A stretch of 64,000 nt of DNA, taken from assembly GCF_000212395.1 (NCBI RefSeq), contig NC_015499.1, positions 833,501 through 897,500 on the forward strand, written 5' to 3'. Made by a program: the position numbers and the translations under genes. Below, piece after piece: positions 9,222-18,517 of the stretch (positions are counted from its first letter, which is position 1; each line of letters starts with the position of its first letter). A model generated the notes under the pieces. That model saw only the letters and a list, made by a program, of their open reading frames with translations. It did no database searches and was not told where the DNA came from. Origin of the DNA: Thermodesulfobium narugense DSM 14796 (GTDB taxonomy: Bacteria; Thermodesulfobiota; Thermodesulfobiia; Thermodesulfobiales; Thermodesulfobiaceae).

Positions 9222-9449
9222 TTGAAAGGATTTGTTGTTACATTTTTAAGTATTATAATTTTTTCACTAATGCTTTTTATTCCTGCACAAAATTCATTTG
9301 CAAATATCTTGCCTGGGGCTGTAAATACTGATGTAGAGATTATTCTAACACCTGATCATTGTTTCAATTGTCATCACGATTGGTATTGGTGGCATCATCA
9401 CCATCACGAGTACTATTATGATCACTATTATGATAAGTGGCATCACTAG
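9222..9449 (+). CDS. Small exported His/Tyr-rich protein, possible metal binder
   Basis: 75 residues. Residues 1 to ~28 form a signal peptide (KG..., hydrophobic core, AQNSFA cleavage region). The mature part of about 47 residues ends in a dense stretch with a Cys-x-x-Cys-His-His (CFNCHH), five consecutive His, and many Tyr, Asp and Trp. It starts at TTG a few bases after GAGGGGTGA and has its own terminator, so it is probably a real, single-gene transcript. I know no family. The composition suggests binding of transition metals outside the membrane; the adjacent chromate transporter gene may or may not be related. Confidence 0.75.
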   Translation: MKGFVVTFLSIIIFSLMLFIPAQNSFANILPGAVNTDVEIILTPDHCFNCHHDWYWWHHHHHEYYYDHYYDKWHH

Positions 9450-9472
9450 GCTCTTCTAGTTTCTTAAGCCTT

Positions 9473-9503
9473 TGAGGGCGGAAAATTTCGCCCTCATCTT
9501 TTT
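9473..9503 (+). terminator. Rho-independent terminator after the His-rich gene
   Basis: The 8-bp perfect stem TGAGGGCG (9473-9480) / CGCCCTCA (9489-9496) encloses the loop GAAAATTT and is followed by TCTTTTTA. Confidence 0.85.
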
Positions 9504-9573
9504 ATTCAGTGACTTATAAATAAATTAAATGTTAATATATTTAAAAATAAAATTTTGAAGCGAGGGCGTTAAA

Positions 9574-10794
9574 ATAACTGAAGAAAATCTAGAATCTTTA
9601 AAAAATCCCAATTTTAGATCCCCAAATCTGCATGAAATATTTAAGACTTTCTTGTATCTTGGGTTGACTGCATTTGGTGGTTTATTGATGATTGTAAATA
9701 TAAATAAAAAGATTGTTAAAGAAAAACAGTGGTTTAGCGATAAAGAATTTATGGAAGGACTTGCTCTTTGTCAAACTATTCCTGGTGCTACTATAATTCA
9801 GCTTTGTAGTTATATTGGGCTAAAATTGTGCGGTATTCCCGGCGCAGCTGTAAGTCTTATTGGTTTTATGACGCCTTCATTTTTGTTTATTATCTTTTTT
9901 TCTTATTTTTATGTTGTTACAAAGGATTCAAATTTTACAAAGGAAATTTTTATGAATCTTCAAACTGTAATAGTAGCATTGATGATTCAAGCTACGTTTG
10001 TTATATCAAAGATGAATATCAAAAGCACTAGGTCTCTTTTTGTAGCTGTCATTGGAACTGTGCTGTTTTGGTTGAAATTTAGCTCATTTTTGACAATTTT
10101 TGTATCTGCCATTATAGGCTTTTTTCTCTTCAATGACATAAAAGAAAATTCAAAAAAAGAGAGTTTTTCAGAAAAAAAATATTTATTATTTAAAAATCTG
10201 AAATCAGCTTTAATTATGTTCTTGGTTTTAATTTCAGTGTTACTATTTTCCTCCTTCTACGACGAAAATCTTTATAATTTATCTTCTACATTTGCCAAAA
10301 TAAGCATAGTATCTTTTGGAAGCGGTTATTCTGGAACTTCATTGATGTTTAAAGAAATAGTAGAAAAATATCACATGATATCTCCTCAAACATTTTTAGA
10401 CGGTATGATATTTGGTAGGGTTACTCCTGGCCCTGGAATGGTTTCTGTGTTTATAGGCTTTGTAAAATTTGGCATGTTAGGAGCAGTAGTTGCAATGACG
10501 AGCATCTACTTGCCTGCTTTAATTGTTCTCGTTACTGTTGAGCCTATATTCAGCAGATTAAAAAATTTTTGGATATTTCAAAGGCTTATTTTGAGTATAT
10601 TGAGCTCTTTTGTTGGCTTATTAATAAACGTTACTTTTACATTTGCGACCTTAATTAACTGGGATATTAAGCAGCTTGTTATATTAATGCTTTCCTTTAC
10701 AGCGCTGACACTTAAGGTTAGCCCTTTGTGGGTAATTCTTGTTACTGCAATTGTTAGTATCGTGTTAAATGTTTTTATGATAATTCATATTTAG
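9574..10794 (+). CDS. chrA: Chromate transporter, ChrA family (ATA start likely)
   Basis: About 406 residues with two homologous halves. The first starts with FLYLGLTAFGG and CQTIPGAT; the second has SFGSGYSG and GRVTPGPG, the paired motifs of the CHR family. Such proteins export chromate or related oxyanions; in many bacteria they confer chromate tolerance, here inferred. Start: the first standard codon, TTG at 9652, would cut off the helix leading into LGLTAFGG. The frame is open upstream to an ATA at 9574 seven bases after GAGGG (9562-9566), giving the extra N-terminus ITEENLESLK..., so ATA is proposed. The stop is one base away from the stop of the convergent UppP gene. Confidence 0.85.
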   Translation: MTEENLESLKNPNFRSPNLHEIFKTFLYLGLTAFGGLLMIVNINKKIVKEKQWFSDKEFMEGLALCQTIPGATIIQLCSYIGLKLCGIPGAAVSLIGFMTPSFLFIIFFSYFYVVTKDSNFTKEIFMNLQTVIVALMIQATFVISKMNIKSTRSLFVAVIGTVLFWLKFSSFLTIFVSAIIGFFLFNDIKENSKKESFSEKKYLLFKNLKSALIMFLVLISVLLFSSFYDENLYNLSSTFAKISIVSFGSGYSGTSLMFKEIVEKYHMISPQTFLDGMIFGRVTPGPGMVSVFIGFVKFGMLGAVVAMTSIYLPALIVLVTVEPIFSRLKNFWIFQRLILSILSSFVGLLINVTFTFATLINWDIKQLVILMLSFTALTLKVSPLWVILVTAIVSIVLNVFMIIHI

Positions 10795-10795
10795 C

Positions 10796-11557
10796 TTATC
10801 TAAAGACTGAGTAGAGTACCCCTACTATTATTCTGTAAAAACCAAATGGTTTTAGATTGTTTGAAGATATAAATCTCAAAAAAGTCTTTACTGATATTAT
10901 TGCAAATATGAGTGCAGTCAAAAAGCTCACTGCCATTGGCAAAAGATTAGGTCCTGTAATTGCTGAGTGGTCTTTTAAAAGTGCATATGATCCAGCTGCC
11001 AAAATTGTAGGAATAGCAAGCAAAAAAGAAAACTCTACAGCAGCCTTTCTTTCAATACCCAGTAGCATTGCACCAACAATTGTGGCTCCTGAACGTGATA
11101 CTCCTGGTATGAATGCAAGGGTTTGGATAAACCCAATTGCTAGGGCCTGTTTGTAGCTGATGTTTGAAATATTTAATGTAGAAGGCTTAATTTTCTTATA
11201 TTCAACGAGAAGTATGATTATGCCGCCGACAATTAATGAAAATACTGTTATAGTATCGTTGTATAAAAGAAAGTTTTTAACTAATTTATAAACGAGTAGC
11301 CCGATGATCCCCGTAGGTATAAAAGCTACTATTATCTTTTTTATAGTTTCGTGATCTACCAAAAGTCTTTTTGCATATAGAATCAATACTGCAATGACTG
11401 CGCCAAGCTGCATAATTATTTCATAAATCTTTATAAAATCAGACGAGGGAATTGATAAGAGTCTTCCAACAAGAGTAAGGTTTCCAGCAGCAGAAACCGG
11501 TAGAAATTCTAGCACGCCTTCGACAATGCCCAGTATGATAGCATGGATTAGATTCAT
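10796..11557 (-). CDS. uppP: UppP/BacA-like undecaprenyl-diphosphatase, atypical active site
   Basis: 253 residues, eight or so membrane helices. Undecaprenyl-diphosphate phosphatase recycles the lipid carrier for peptidoglycan and surface polysaccharide. The ExxxE motif is intact (EGVLEFLP, Glu13 and Glu17) and the second motif PGVSRSG is present. But the conserved SSTGH segment reads SAAGN, placing Asn26 where E. coli UppP has the catalytic His30, nine residues after the second Glu in both. So it may be a divergent phosphatase or a related transporter-like homologue. It is convergent with chrA and divergent from the gene at 11750. Confidence 0.8.
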   Translation of the reverse strand: MNLIHAIILGIVEGVLEFLPVSAAGNLTLVGRLLSIPSSDFIKIYEIIMQLGAVIAVLILYAKRLLVDHETIKKIIVAFIPTGIIGLLVYKLVKNFLLYNDTITVFSLIVGGIIILLVEYKKIKPSTLNISNISYKQALAIGFIQTLAFIPGVSRSGATIVGAMLLGIERKAAVEFSFLLAIPTILAAGSYALLKDHSAITGPNLLPMAVSFLTALIFAIISVKTFLRFISSNNLKPFGFYRIIVGVLYSVFR

Positions 11558-11749
11558 TAGTTTTATTCTCCCTTACTTGAGAAATTGTTTTTATAATATT
11601 AAAAACACGTGATTAAATTTATATTAAAAACAGTTTATTGTCAAATTAGGTTTATAAGATGTGGTAAAAAATTATGCTAAGAACGTTTAAGACAAAATAT
11701 TATATACTATATGTTTGTCATGGTGACTTTTAAATTTTTGAGGTGAAAT

Positions 11750-12037
11750 GTGGATAAAAAAAATATTGAAATAAGAGCTTTTGCCCGGTTATACAAGGTT
11801 TTTAAAGATAGAGGATGGGATCAACCTTATATCTTAGATCTGGACAGAGAAATTGATGGGTATGAGCTCCTTAAAATCTTAAACCTTAGCGAAGATGATG
11901 TAGAGGCTATTTTTATAAATCACAATACCTGTGGCTTGAAGGAAAAGATTAGACCAGGTGATAGAGTAGGTCTTGTGCCACCTGGAACACCAGGTGTAGT
12001 AAGAACACTGCTTGGCATAAGAGGAGCAAAAAATTAA
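11750..12037 (+). CDS. ThiS/MoaD-like ubiquitin-fold protein
   Basis: 95 residues. The C-terminal half, AIFINHNTCGLKEKIRPGDRVGLVPPGTPG, split here by function as strand-turn-strand, resembles the beta-grasp fold of MoaD/ThiS and of the Mut7-C ubiquitin-like domain. It lacks the C-terminal Gly-Gly needed for thiocarboxylate formation, ending instead in GIRGAKN, so a role as sulfur carrier is doubtful. It starts at GTG after GAGGTGA. Its 3' end contains the GAGGAG that serves the next gene, whose start overlaps its stop codon, so the two are translationally coupled. Confidence 0.65.
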   Translation: MDKKNIEIRAFARLYKVFKDRGWDQPYILDLDREIDGYELLKILNLSEDDVEAIFINHNTCGLKEKIRPGDRVGLVPPGTPGVVRTLLGIRGAKN

Positions 12038-13142
12038 AAAAGTTTACATCATTCTTGTAAATTATAACAATTGGTATGATACTATTGAGTGTATTGAAAG
12101 CTTATTCAAGTTAAGCTACCCAAACTTTCAGATAATCGTAGTTGACAACCATTCGGTGAATGATTCTATTGAATGTCTAAAATTATGGGCTGAAGGAAGA
12201 TTGGACGTTTGGGTAAATCCTGACAATCCCCTAAGAAGCCTTTCCTTTCCACCTGTATCAAAGCCAGTTAAATACACTCTCTACAAAGACACTGAGTTTG
12301 AAAGCATGAAAGATCTTAACGGCGATGGTTTGATCTTTATTCAATCAGGTTACAATGGAGGATTCTCTTTTGGCAACAATCTTGGCATTAAATATGCATT
12401 AAAAAAGGGCGATGCTGATTTTTTTTGGTTTTTGAATAATGACACTGTTGTGGATAGTAATGCTCTTAGTTGTGCTTTGAAAATATTTGATGATGACAAT
12501 AAAATTGGCTTGGTAGGATCGAAAATAAAGTATTATCACCGTACAGATACTATTCAGGCACTATGCGGTTGCAACAAAATAATACCCTGGGACAACAAGT
12601 CTTTTAGATGGATAGCTTTCAACTCTAAAGACGCTCAAAATTTTAGAGAAGGCTTTGAAATTGAAGGTGCCTTATTTGGTGCAAGTATGCTGGCAAGGAA
12701 AGAATGCTTGAGTGATGCTGGGCTGTTTGATGAAAAATATTTTATGCAGGTTGAAGAATATGATTTTTGTTTTATGGTTAGAAGATGTGGTTGGAAGATT
12801 TTTTGTTGTTGTAAATCAATAATATATCATAAAGTTGGTGCAAGTACAGGCTATGGTACTATAAAGAGCTTTTTTGGAAGAAAGAGCTTAAGGAATAATT
12901 TTAAAAGATTTTTGCAAACTCCTTGTCTTCACTTGAGAAATAGATTTTATTTTACTAAAAAATTTTTCGGAACTTTTCATTTCTATTTATTTTTCATTAT
13001 AAATTTTTATCTTGTATTAAGGCTGATACTTGGAATCATTGTCTATGACGATGAAAAATTTAAGAGAATTAGATTTCTATTAATAGCAGTTTTTGATGGA
13101 ATCAGAGGGAAAATGGGAAAGCCAGAATGGATAAATTCATAG
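12033..13142 (+). CDS. GT2 glycosyltransferase (ATT start likely)
   Basis: About 369 residues. The N-terminus reads KKVYIILVNYNNWYDT, the usual first strand of a GT2 GT-A domain; NNDTVV is the DxD-like metal site; and EEYDFCF is the catalytic-base region typical of rhamnosyltransferase-like enzymes. The first ATG in frame (12156) would delete the first strand and nucleotide-binding region, while an ATT at 12033 stands six bases behind GAGGAG (12021-12026) and overlaps the stop of the preceding gene. There is an insert of about 60 residues after the nucleotide-binding part, with SFPPVSKPVKYT. Donor and acceptor are unknown. Confidence 0.87.
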   Translation: MKKVYIILVNYNNWYDTIECIESLFKLSYPNFQIIVVDNHSVNDSIECLKLWAEGRLDVWVNPDNPLRSLSFPPVSKPVKYTLYKDTEFESMKDLNGDGLIFIQSGYNGGFSFGNNLGIKYALKKGDADFFWFLNNDTVVDSNALSCALKIFDDDNKIGLVGSKIKYYHRTDTIQALCGCNKIIPWDNKSFRWIAFNSKDAQNFREGFEIEGALFGASMLARKECLSDAGLFDEKYFMQVEEYDFCFMVRRCGWKIFCCCKSIIYHKVGASTGYGTIKSFFGRKSLRNNFKRFLQTPCLHLRNRFYFTKKFFGTFHFYLFFIINFYLVLRLILGIIVYDDEKFKRIRFLLIAVFDGIRGKMGKPEWINS

Positions 13143-14275
13143 CAAGAAAAATCACATATCTAAACCCCACTTCTAAAATGACTCCTATAAAAAGATTTGT
13201 TGATTTTTTTGGGTATAGATTTTTTTGTAAAAACAAAGACAATCTTGATAATCTGGATATTAATAACTTTAGGTCTATCTGTATTGTTCAAATGGGACAC
13301 ATTGGTGACTTTTTGCTAAGTACGCCAATGATCAGCGAGATTAGAAAAAATTTTAATGGTAAGATTGTTCTTGCTATTAACAAGAATACCCTTGAGCTTG
13401 CGTCAAATTTAAAAGGAACAGATGAAGTAATCATTTTAGAACATCCAAGAAAAATTTATTCAAGGTCAAATAATAACTCTATTCTTTCTGCTATAAAATC
13501 ATTTTCAAAAATAGATGTTGATATAGTTCTTGAGGTAAGAGGAGACATAAATATTATCCCGTTTATAAGCCTTTTTTCAAAATACAAATACTTAGTAGGT
13601 TTCAATGTGGGCGGCGCAGGATTTTTGCTTGACAAAGTGCTCGAATATCCTTATGGAGAACATATTACCGAGACCTACAACAAGTTTTTAAACTTTTTCA
13701 AAATTAAAATTCCTGAAGTTAAAAAGTTAGATAGCTATTATGATTTGAAAGCTCCCAATCCTATTAAAGAAGATAAATATATAGTAATTGCTGTGGGTCA
13801 AACTGGTGCTCGCTCTAAAGATTGGGATATTAACAATTTCATAAAGCTAATTAATATGTTTTTAAATGAAAGATATACTGTCGTATTAGTTGGCAAAATT
13901 ACGCCAGATGAATCAAAAGAGTATAATAGGCTTGACAATAAAAAACTTATAAATCTAACAAATAAAACTTCTTTGATGGAACTCTTTTCTATAATAAAAA
14001 GTGCAAACTTGTTTATAGGTTTGGATAGCGGTCCCACTCATGCTGCTGCAATGTTAGGCGTAAGAACTCTTGCACTATATAGTGGAGTGGTTGATTTTAA
14101 TGTATTTAGGCCAATTGAATTTTTTGGAAATGTTAGTATTATTAAGATCGACGTAGAATGTGAGAAATGCTATAAAACTAATTGTGAAAACAATATTTGT
14201 ATGAAGATGATAACGCCTGAAATGGTCTTCGATAGATCGATAGAATTAATCAGAGGAAGATTATCTAATGAATAA
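13127..14275 (+). CDS. GT9 (heptosyltransferase-like) glycosyltransferase
   Basis: 382 residues. GHIGDFLLSTPMISEIR in the N-terminal domain and GLDSGPTHAAAMLG in the C-terminal domain are the hallmarks of the ADP-heptose:LPS heptosyltransferase family (GT9). The C-terminus is Cys-rich (ECEKCYKTNCENNICMK), as often seen in this family. Heptose use is not proven; the family also transfers other sugars. It overlaps the preceding GT2 gene by 16 bases and the following GT9 gene by 8, so the run from 11750 to 16216 looks like one operon. Confidence 0.88.
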   Translation: MDKFIARKITYLNPTSKMTPIKRFVDFFGYRFFCKNKDNLDNLDINNFRSICIVQMGHIGDFLLSTPMISEIRKNFNGKIVLAINKNTLELASNLKGTDEVIILEHPRKIYSRSNNNSILSAIKSFSKIDVDIVLEVRGDINIIPFISLFSKYKYLVGFNVGGAGFLLDKVLEYPYGEHITETYNKFLNFFKIKIPEVKKLDSYYDLKAPNPIKEDKYIVIAVGQTGARSKDWDINNFIKLINMFLNERYTVVLVGKITPDESKEYNRLDNKKLINLTNKTSLMELFSIIKSANLFIGLDSGPTHAAAMLGVRTLALYSGVVDFNVFRPIEFFGNVSIIKIDVECEKCYKTNCENNICMKMITPEMVFDRSIELIRGRLSNE

Positions 14276-15296
14276 AAGAATTTTAATAATTTCAGCCAGA
14301 AATTTTGGCGATGCTATAATCTCTACTTCTCTGATAAACTCTTTTGGGAATAATTTTTCTGATTATAAGATTGACCTCTTGACTAGATATGATTTTAAAG
14401 AGATTTTTGAAAAGAATCCTTATGTAAATGAAATATATTATTCCAATTTTCCTATGGGCACGAATAAAAACTTTAACTTTAAAGAACTTTTTAGACTTAT
14501 TAAGATTATAAACCTTTTGTCTAAGAATGAATATGATTTCGTTTTAAATAACATTGGTGACATAAGAGAGAACTTGCTTGGTAAATTAGTTAGGTCAAAA
14601 TTTAATATATCAATTAAATTTGATGAATCGCATCCATTTAGAAATCTGATTAGATTAAATAATTGCTTGTTTACTGATAAGTGTATCAGCATACCCGCTG
14701 AGGTTAAAAATATTTATGATATTCAAGATTTTATTTTATCAAAGCTAGGATGTACTAAAATTTTGCCTCCAGAGATATATATAAATGGCAAAGATAAAGA
14801 AACAAATAAAATAATTGGCATTCATCCAATGGCTAGTCAGGATTGTAAATTATGGGATTTTCATAAGTGGGAAAAATTAATAAATATCTTAAAAAGCGAT
14901 TATACAATTTGGATTTTTGGTTCGAATAATGAATTTTCTTTACTTAATAAAGTTTTTAAGGCTGCTGTCGATGAAAAAAGAGTTTTTATTAAGACAACCC
15001 CATTAGATGAATTTTTTTTAAATCTTTCTAAATGCTCTCTCTTAATAGGTCTTGACAGCTTCTCTATTCATGCTGCAAACGCCCTTGGAGTTATGAGTAT
15101 CATGATAAGTGGGGCAAATGACTGGGAAATATGGAAACCAAAAAACTGCTATGTTATTTCAAAAGGCAGGTCTGTTTGCAAATTTTATCCGTGTTTCAAT
15201 AAACCGAAATGTCTAAATACATCAGATGAGTATATATGTATGAAGTCTATCGAAGTCGATGAAGTTCTAAACCTGGTTAATAAAACACTATGCTAA
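14268..15296 (+). CDS. GT9 (heptosyltransferase-like) glycosyltransferase
   Basis: 342 residues, same family as the gene before. ISARNFGDAIISTSLIN is the N-terminal motif and GLDSFSIHAANALG the sugar-nucleotide motif, where Pro-Thr is replaced by Phe-Ser. The C-terminal Cys cluster (CKFYPCFNKPKC) is conserved with the neighbour, so the pair probably arose by duplication and then diverged. It is very AT-rich. It overlaps both neighbours by a few bases (8 upstream, 7 downstream). Confidence 0.86.
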   Translation: MNKRILIISARNFGDAIISTSLINSFGNNFSDYKIDLLTRYDFKEIFEKNPYVNEIYYSNFPMGTNKNFNFKELFRLIKIINLLSKNEYDFVLNNIGDIRENLLGKLVRSKFNISIKFDESHPFRNLIRLNNCLFTDKCISIPAEVKNIYDIQDFILSKLGCTKILPPEIYINGKDKETNKIIGIHPMASQDCKLWDFHKWEKLINILKSDYTIWIFGSNNEFSLLNKVFKAAVDEKRVFIKTTPLDEFFLNLSKCSLLIGLDSFSIHAANALGVMSIMISGANDWEIWKPKNCYVISKGRSVCKFYPCFNKPKCLNTSDEYICMKSIEVDEVLNLVNKTLC

Positions 15297-16216
15297 GCGT
15301 GATCATTCCGACATATAATGCTGAAAAGTATCTGGAAAGATTTTTTCAGAGTTTAATTGAAAATCTAAAAAAATGTGATGTGAAATCAGAAATTATAGTA
15401 ATTGATTCTTCTTCCACTGACAATACTGTTAAGTTAGCTAAAGAATTTAAGGCTTTAGTTTATGTAATTCCAAAAAAAGAATTTGATCATGGCGGCACGC
15501 GTTCATATGCAGCCAAAATAGCGGCTGGCGATATTTTAATATTTTTTACACAGGACGCTCTGTTGTTTGATGAGCTTTCACTATCTAACTTGATATCGCA
15601 TTTCCAAGATAGAGATGTTGGCGCTGTTTATGGCAGGCAAATCTGCTATAAAAACACCAACCCTTTTGGAAGACATCTAAGATTATTTAACTATCCTGAA
15701 GAGTTTTTAGTTAAGGAATATAAAGACAAGTCTAAATACGGCATAAAAACAGCTTTTATGTCTAATTCTTTTTGTGGATATAGAAAGACTGCTCTTGATA
15801 AGATAGGCTATTTCAAAGAAAGCCTTATAATGGGAGAGGATACCTACGCTGGCGCACTGCTTTTGAAGGCTGGGTATAAGATAGTTTATGAGCCAAAGGC
15901 AATAGTGTTTCACTCCCATAACTACACTGTATTTGAAGAGTTTAGAAGATATTTCGATATCGGTGTCTTTCACAATTCTGAAAGGTGGCTTTTGGAAGAG
16001 TTTGGCAGCGCGCAGGGAGAGGGCAAAAGATATATAAAGTCAGAGCTAAATTTCTTAATCAAAAATAGGCTATATAAATACTTGCCTGAATATATTGTAA
16101 GAAATCTTTTAAAGTATACTGGTTATAAGCTTGGCATTAACTATAAGATATTGCCAAAATTTCTAATTAAGAAATTCAGCATGCACAAGGGTTGGTGGAA
16201 TAAAAAAGATGAATAA
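15290..16216 (+). CDS. GT2 glycosyltransferase, rhamnosyltransferase-like
   Basis: 308 residues. LSVIIPTYNAEKYLERF starts the GT-A fold, then EFDHGGTRSYAAK, FFTQDA as metal-binding motif, and MGEDTYAGALLLKAGYKI with the catalytic acidic pair. These are typical of rhamnosyltransferase-type GT2 enzymes. The C-terminal 80 residues are basic and may be membrane-associated. It overlaps the GT9 stop by 7 bases. The acceptor is unknown. Confidence 0.87.
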   Translation: MLSVIIPTYNAEKYLERFFQSLIENLKKCDVKSEIIVIDSSSTDNTVKLAKEFKALVYVIPKKEFDHGGTRSYAAKIAAGDILIFFTQDALLFDELSLSNLISHFQDRDVGAVYGRQICYKNTNPFGRHLRLFNYPEEFLVKEYKDKSKYGIKTAFMSNSFCGYRKTALDKIGYFKESLIMGEDTYAGALLLKAGYKIVYEPKAIVFHSHNYTVFEEFRRYFDIGVFHNSERWLLEEFGSAQGEGKRYIKSELNFLIKNRLYKYLPEYIVRNLLKYTGYKLGINYKILPKFLIKKFSMHKGWWNKKDE

Positions 16217-16246
16217 ACTTATTTTCAAAATGATCATGAAAGAACA

Positions 16247-17539
16247 GTGGTAGATTTGTTAAACTTATTTTCTATTAGAAATATATTTAATAGCCAAGAG
16301 AAGAAACGACTGGTTAGTAATTTTTTCTCTCTTTCTATATTGCAGGTTGCAAATTATCTTTTCCCACTGATTACCCTTCCTTATCTTGTAAGAGTGCTTG
16401 GACCCTCACACTATGGACTTGTAGCATTCGCACAAGCTTTCATTGGATACTTTCAAATATTAACTAACTACGGATTCAACCTCTCTGCTACTAGAGAAAT
16501 TTCAATAAATAGAGAAAGTTCTCAAAAGGTTTCAGAAATATTTAGCTCTGTTATTACTATTCAAATCCTACTGGCTATTTTATCCTTTATGATAATGGCT
16601 CTTGTTGTACTTAGCTTTGCAAAGTTTAGAGATGACTTGCTGCTTTATATCTTTACATTTGGTATGGTGGTAGGAAATGTATTATTTCCAGTTTGGTTTT
16701 TCCAGGGAATAGAGAGAATGAAATATATCACTTTGTTAAGCGTTCTAGCACGACTAATCTTTACTATTGCAATTTTCGTATTCATTCATGAAGAATCTGA
16801 TTATATTTATGTGCCACTGATAAATTCGATAGGCATGGTGCTATCTGGTACGGTAGGTTTGTGGTTAATTTTTAACAGATTTGATGTAAAATTTATAATG
16901 CCAGATATAGAGAGCATAAAATATCATCTAAATGAAGGATGGCATATATTTATATCTACTGTAGCTATAAGTTTGTATACAATTTCAAACACTTTTATTC
17001 TAGGCTTATTTGCGAGTTCAGAAATTGTGGGATATTATTCTGCAGCTGAGAAGATTATAAGAGCTGTTCAAGGGCTAATGAATCCAATATTTCAAGCATC
17101 TTATCCTTATATAAGTAAATTGTCATTAAATTCTAAAGAATTAACTATAGTATTTATTAAAAAACTTCTCATTTTGTTTGGTATAACCTCTTTTCTCTTT
17201 TCTCTAATTAATTTCATATTTTCAAATATTATTATAACTTTAATTTTTGGTAAAGATTACCAAAATTCAATTTCAGTTTTTAGAATTTTGTCTTTTTTGC
17301 CATTCATTATAACTTTAGGCACCATTTTAGGTACTTTAACAATGGTGAATTTTGGATACAAAAAAATATTTACACAAATAATTATGATAGGCTCAATTAT
17401 AAACATATTTTTGTCTTTGATCCTTGTTCCAATTTTTAAAGATGTTGGAACAGCTTACTCAGTAGTAATAACTGAAATATTTATTACATTAGCTGATTTT
17501 ATTTATTTATTTAAAAATGAAAAACAGATATTTATATAA
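16247..17539 (+). CDS. Wzx-type polysaccharide flippase
   Basis: 430 residues with about 12 membrane helices. The N-terminal region NYLFPLITLPYLVRVLGPSH and GLVAFAQAFIGYFQI are characteristic of the RfbX/Wzx oligosaccharide translocase family (MOP superfamily). These flip lipid-linked repeat units to the outer face. No Wzy polymerase is certain in the window, though the large membrane proteins nearby could serve. The GTG start has a weak SD. It is followed by a GT2 gene 12 bases on. Confidence 0.9.
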   Translation: MVDLLNLFSIRNIFNSQEKKRLVSNFFSLSILQVANYLFPLITLPYLVRVLGPSHYGLVAFAQAFIGYFQILTNYGFNLSATREISINRESSQKVSEIFSSVITIQILLAILSFMIMALVVLSFAKFRDDLLLYIFTFGMVVGNVLFPVWFFQGIERMKYITLLSVLARLIFTIAIFVFIHEESDYIYVPLINSIGMVLSGTVGLWLIFNRFDVKFIMPDIESIKYHLNEGWHIFISTVAISLYTISNTFILGLFASSEIVGYYSAAEKIIRAVQGLMNPIFQASYPYISKLSLNSKELTIVFIKKLLILFGITSFLFSLINFIFSNIIITLIFGKDYQNSISVFRILSFLPFIITLGTILGTLTMVNFGYKKIFTQIIMIGSIINIFLSLILVPIFKDVGTAYSVVITEIFITLADFIYLFKNEKQIFI

Positions 17540-17551
17540 GGTTTTTAAATT

Positions 17552-18517
17552 ATGAATGAACCTCTTGTAAGTATTATAATGCCAACGTTTAACAGAAAGG
17601 ATGTGGTAACAAGAGCAATAAATTCAGTTTTAAAGCAAACGTATTCTAATATTGAGTTTATAATAATTGATGATTTTTCAGAAGATGGCACTGAAGATTT
17701 GATTCGTAATTTTATAACTAACAATAAAAACATAATCTATTTAAAAAATAAAAGTAACAAAGGACCTTCAATTTCTAGAAACATTGGTGTTGAAGTTGCA
17801 AAAGGAGATTTCATAACCTTTATTGATGATGATATAGAATATTTACCACAAAAAGTTGAAAAAACTATTAATTTATTTATGCTAAGTAATGAGGATGATT
17901 TTGTTATTTACACAAATTTTTATAAAATTAAAAATAATGAAAAAAAATTGTTTTTACCATTAAATGTTAGAAAAGAAGGTTGTATATATAAAAACTTATT
18001 AAAAGGTAATTTTGTTGATACATCTGGATTAACAATACCAAGAACTTGTCTACTTAAACCACTTTTTGCTGAAAATTTAAGGATGCTTGAAGATTGGGAA
18101 TTAGCATTAAAATTATCACAAAAGTATAAATTTAAATACATAAATGAACCATTATATTACTATTATGATAGTCCTAATAGTATTAACAAACAAACTGGTA
18201 TTTATTCTATACAAGCGTTAAGTTATATTACAGATTCTTATGGTAAGGATATGACAAATAAAACTCTATCGCAGTTATATTATATTTTGGGCAAACAATA
18301 TGCTTGGATTTCAAATAAAGCATTAAGCAAAGAATATATTATTTTAGCTATAAAAAAACATAAGTTGAAAATTGAATATTGGATTTTCTTGTTAATGGTT
18401 ATTGTATTCTCTCCAGAAGTACTTAATAGGATTAGAAGTATTAAAAAATTTTTTTCCAGCTTTTGGTATTCATATATTCATATAAGATTTAGAAAAATAT
18501 TTATAAAAGTTAAATAG
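17552..18517 (+). CDS. GT2 glycosyltransferase
   Basis: 321 residues. VSIIMPTFNRKDVVTRAINS opens the GT-A domain, IDDFSEDGT is the nucleotide site and FIDDDIEY the DxD. LEDWELALKL has the catalytic base region. The C-terminal 100 residues are basic and hydrophobic and probably sit at the membrane. It is among the most AT-rich genes of the window, with runs of A in the coding strand, which differs from the genes at 4.4-7.9 kb and could mean a different origin. Confidence 0.88.
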   Translation: MNEPLVSIIMPTFNRKDVVTRAINSVLKQTYSNIEFIIIDDFSEDGTEDLIRNFITNNKNIIYLKNKSNKGPSISRNIGVEVAKGDFITFIDDDIEYLPQKVEKTINLFMLSNEDDFVIYTNFYKIKNNEKKLFLPLNVRKEGCIYKNLLKGNFVDTSGLTIPRTCLLKPLFAENLRMLEDWELALKLSQKYKFKYINEPLYYYYDSPNSINKQTGIYSIQALSYITDSYGKDMTNKTLSQLYYILGKQYAWISNKALSKEYIILAIKKHKLKIEYWIFLLMVIVFSPEVLNRIRSIKKFFSSFWYSYIHIRFRKIFIKVK

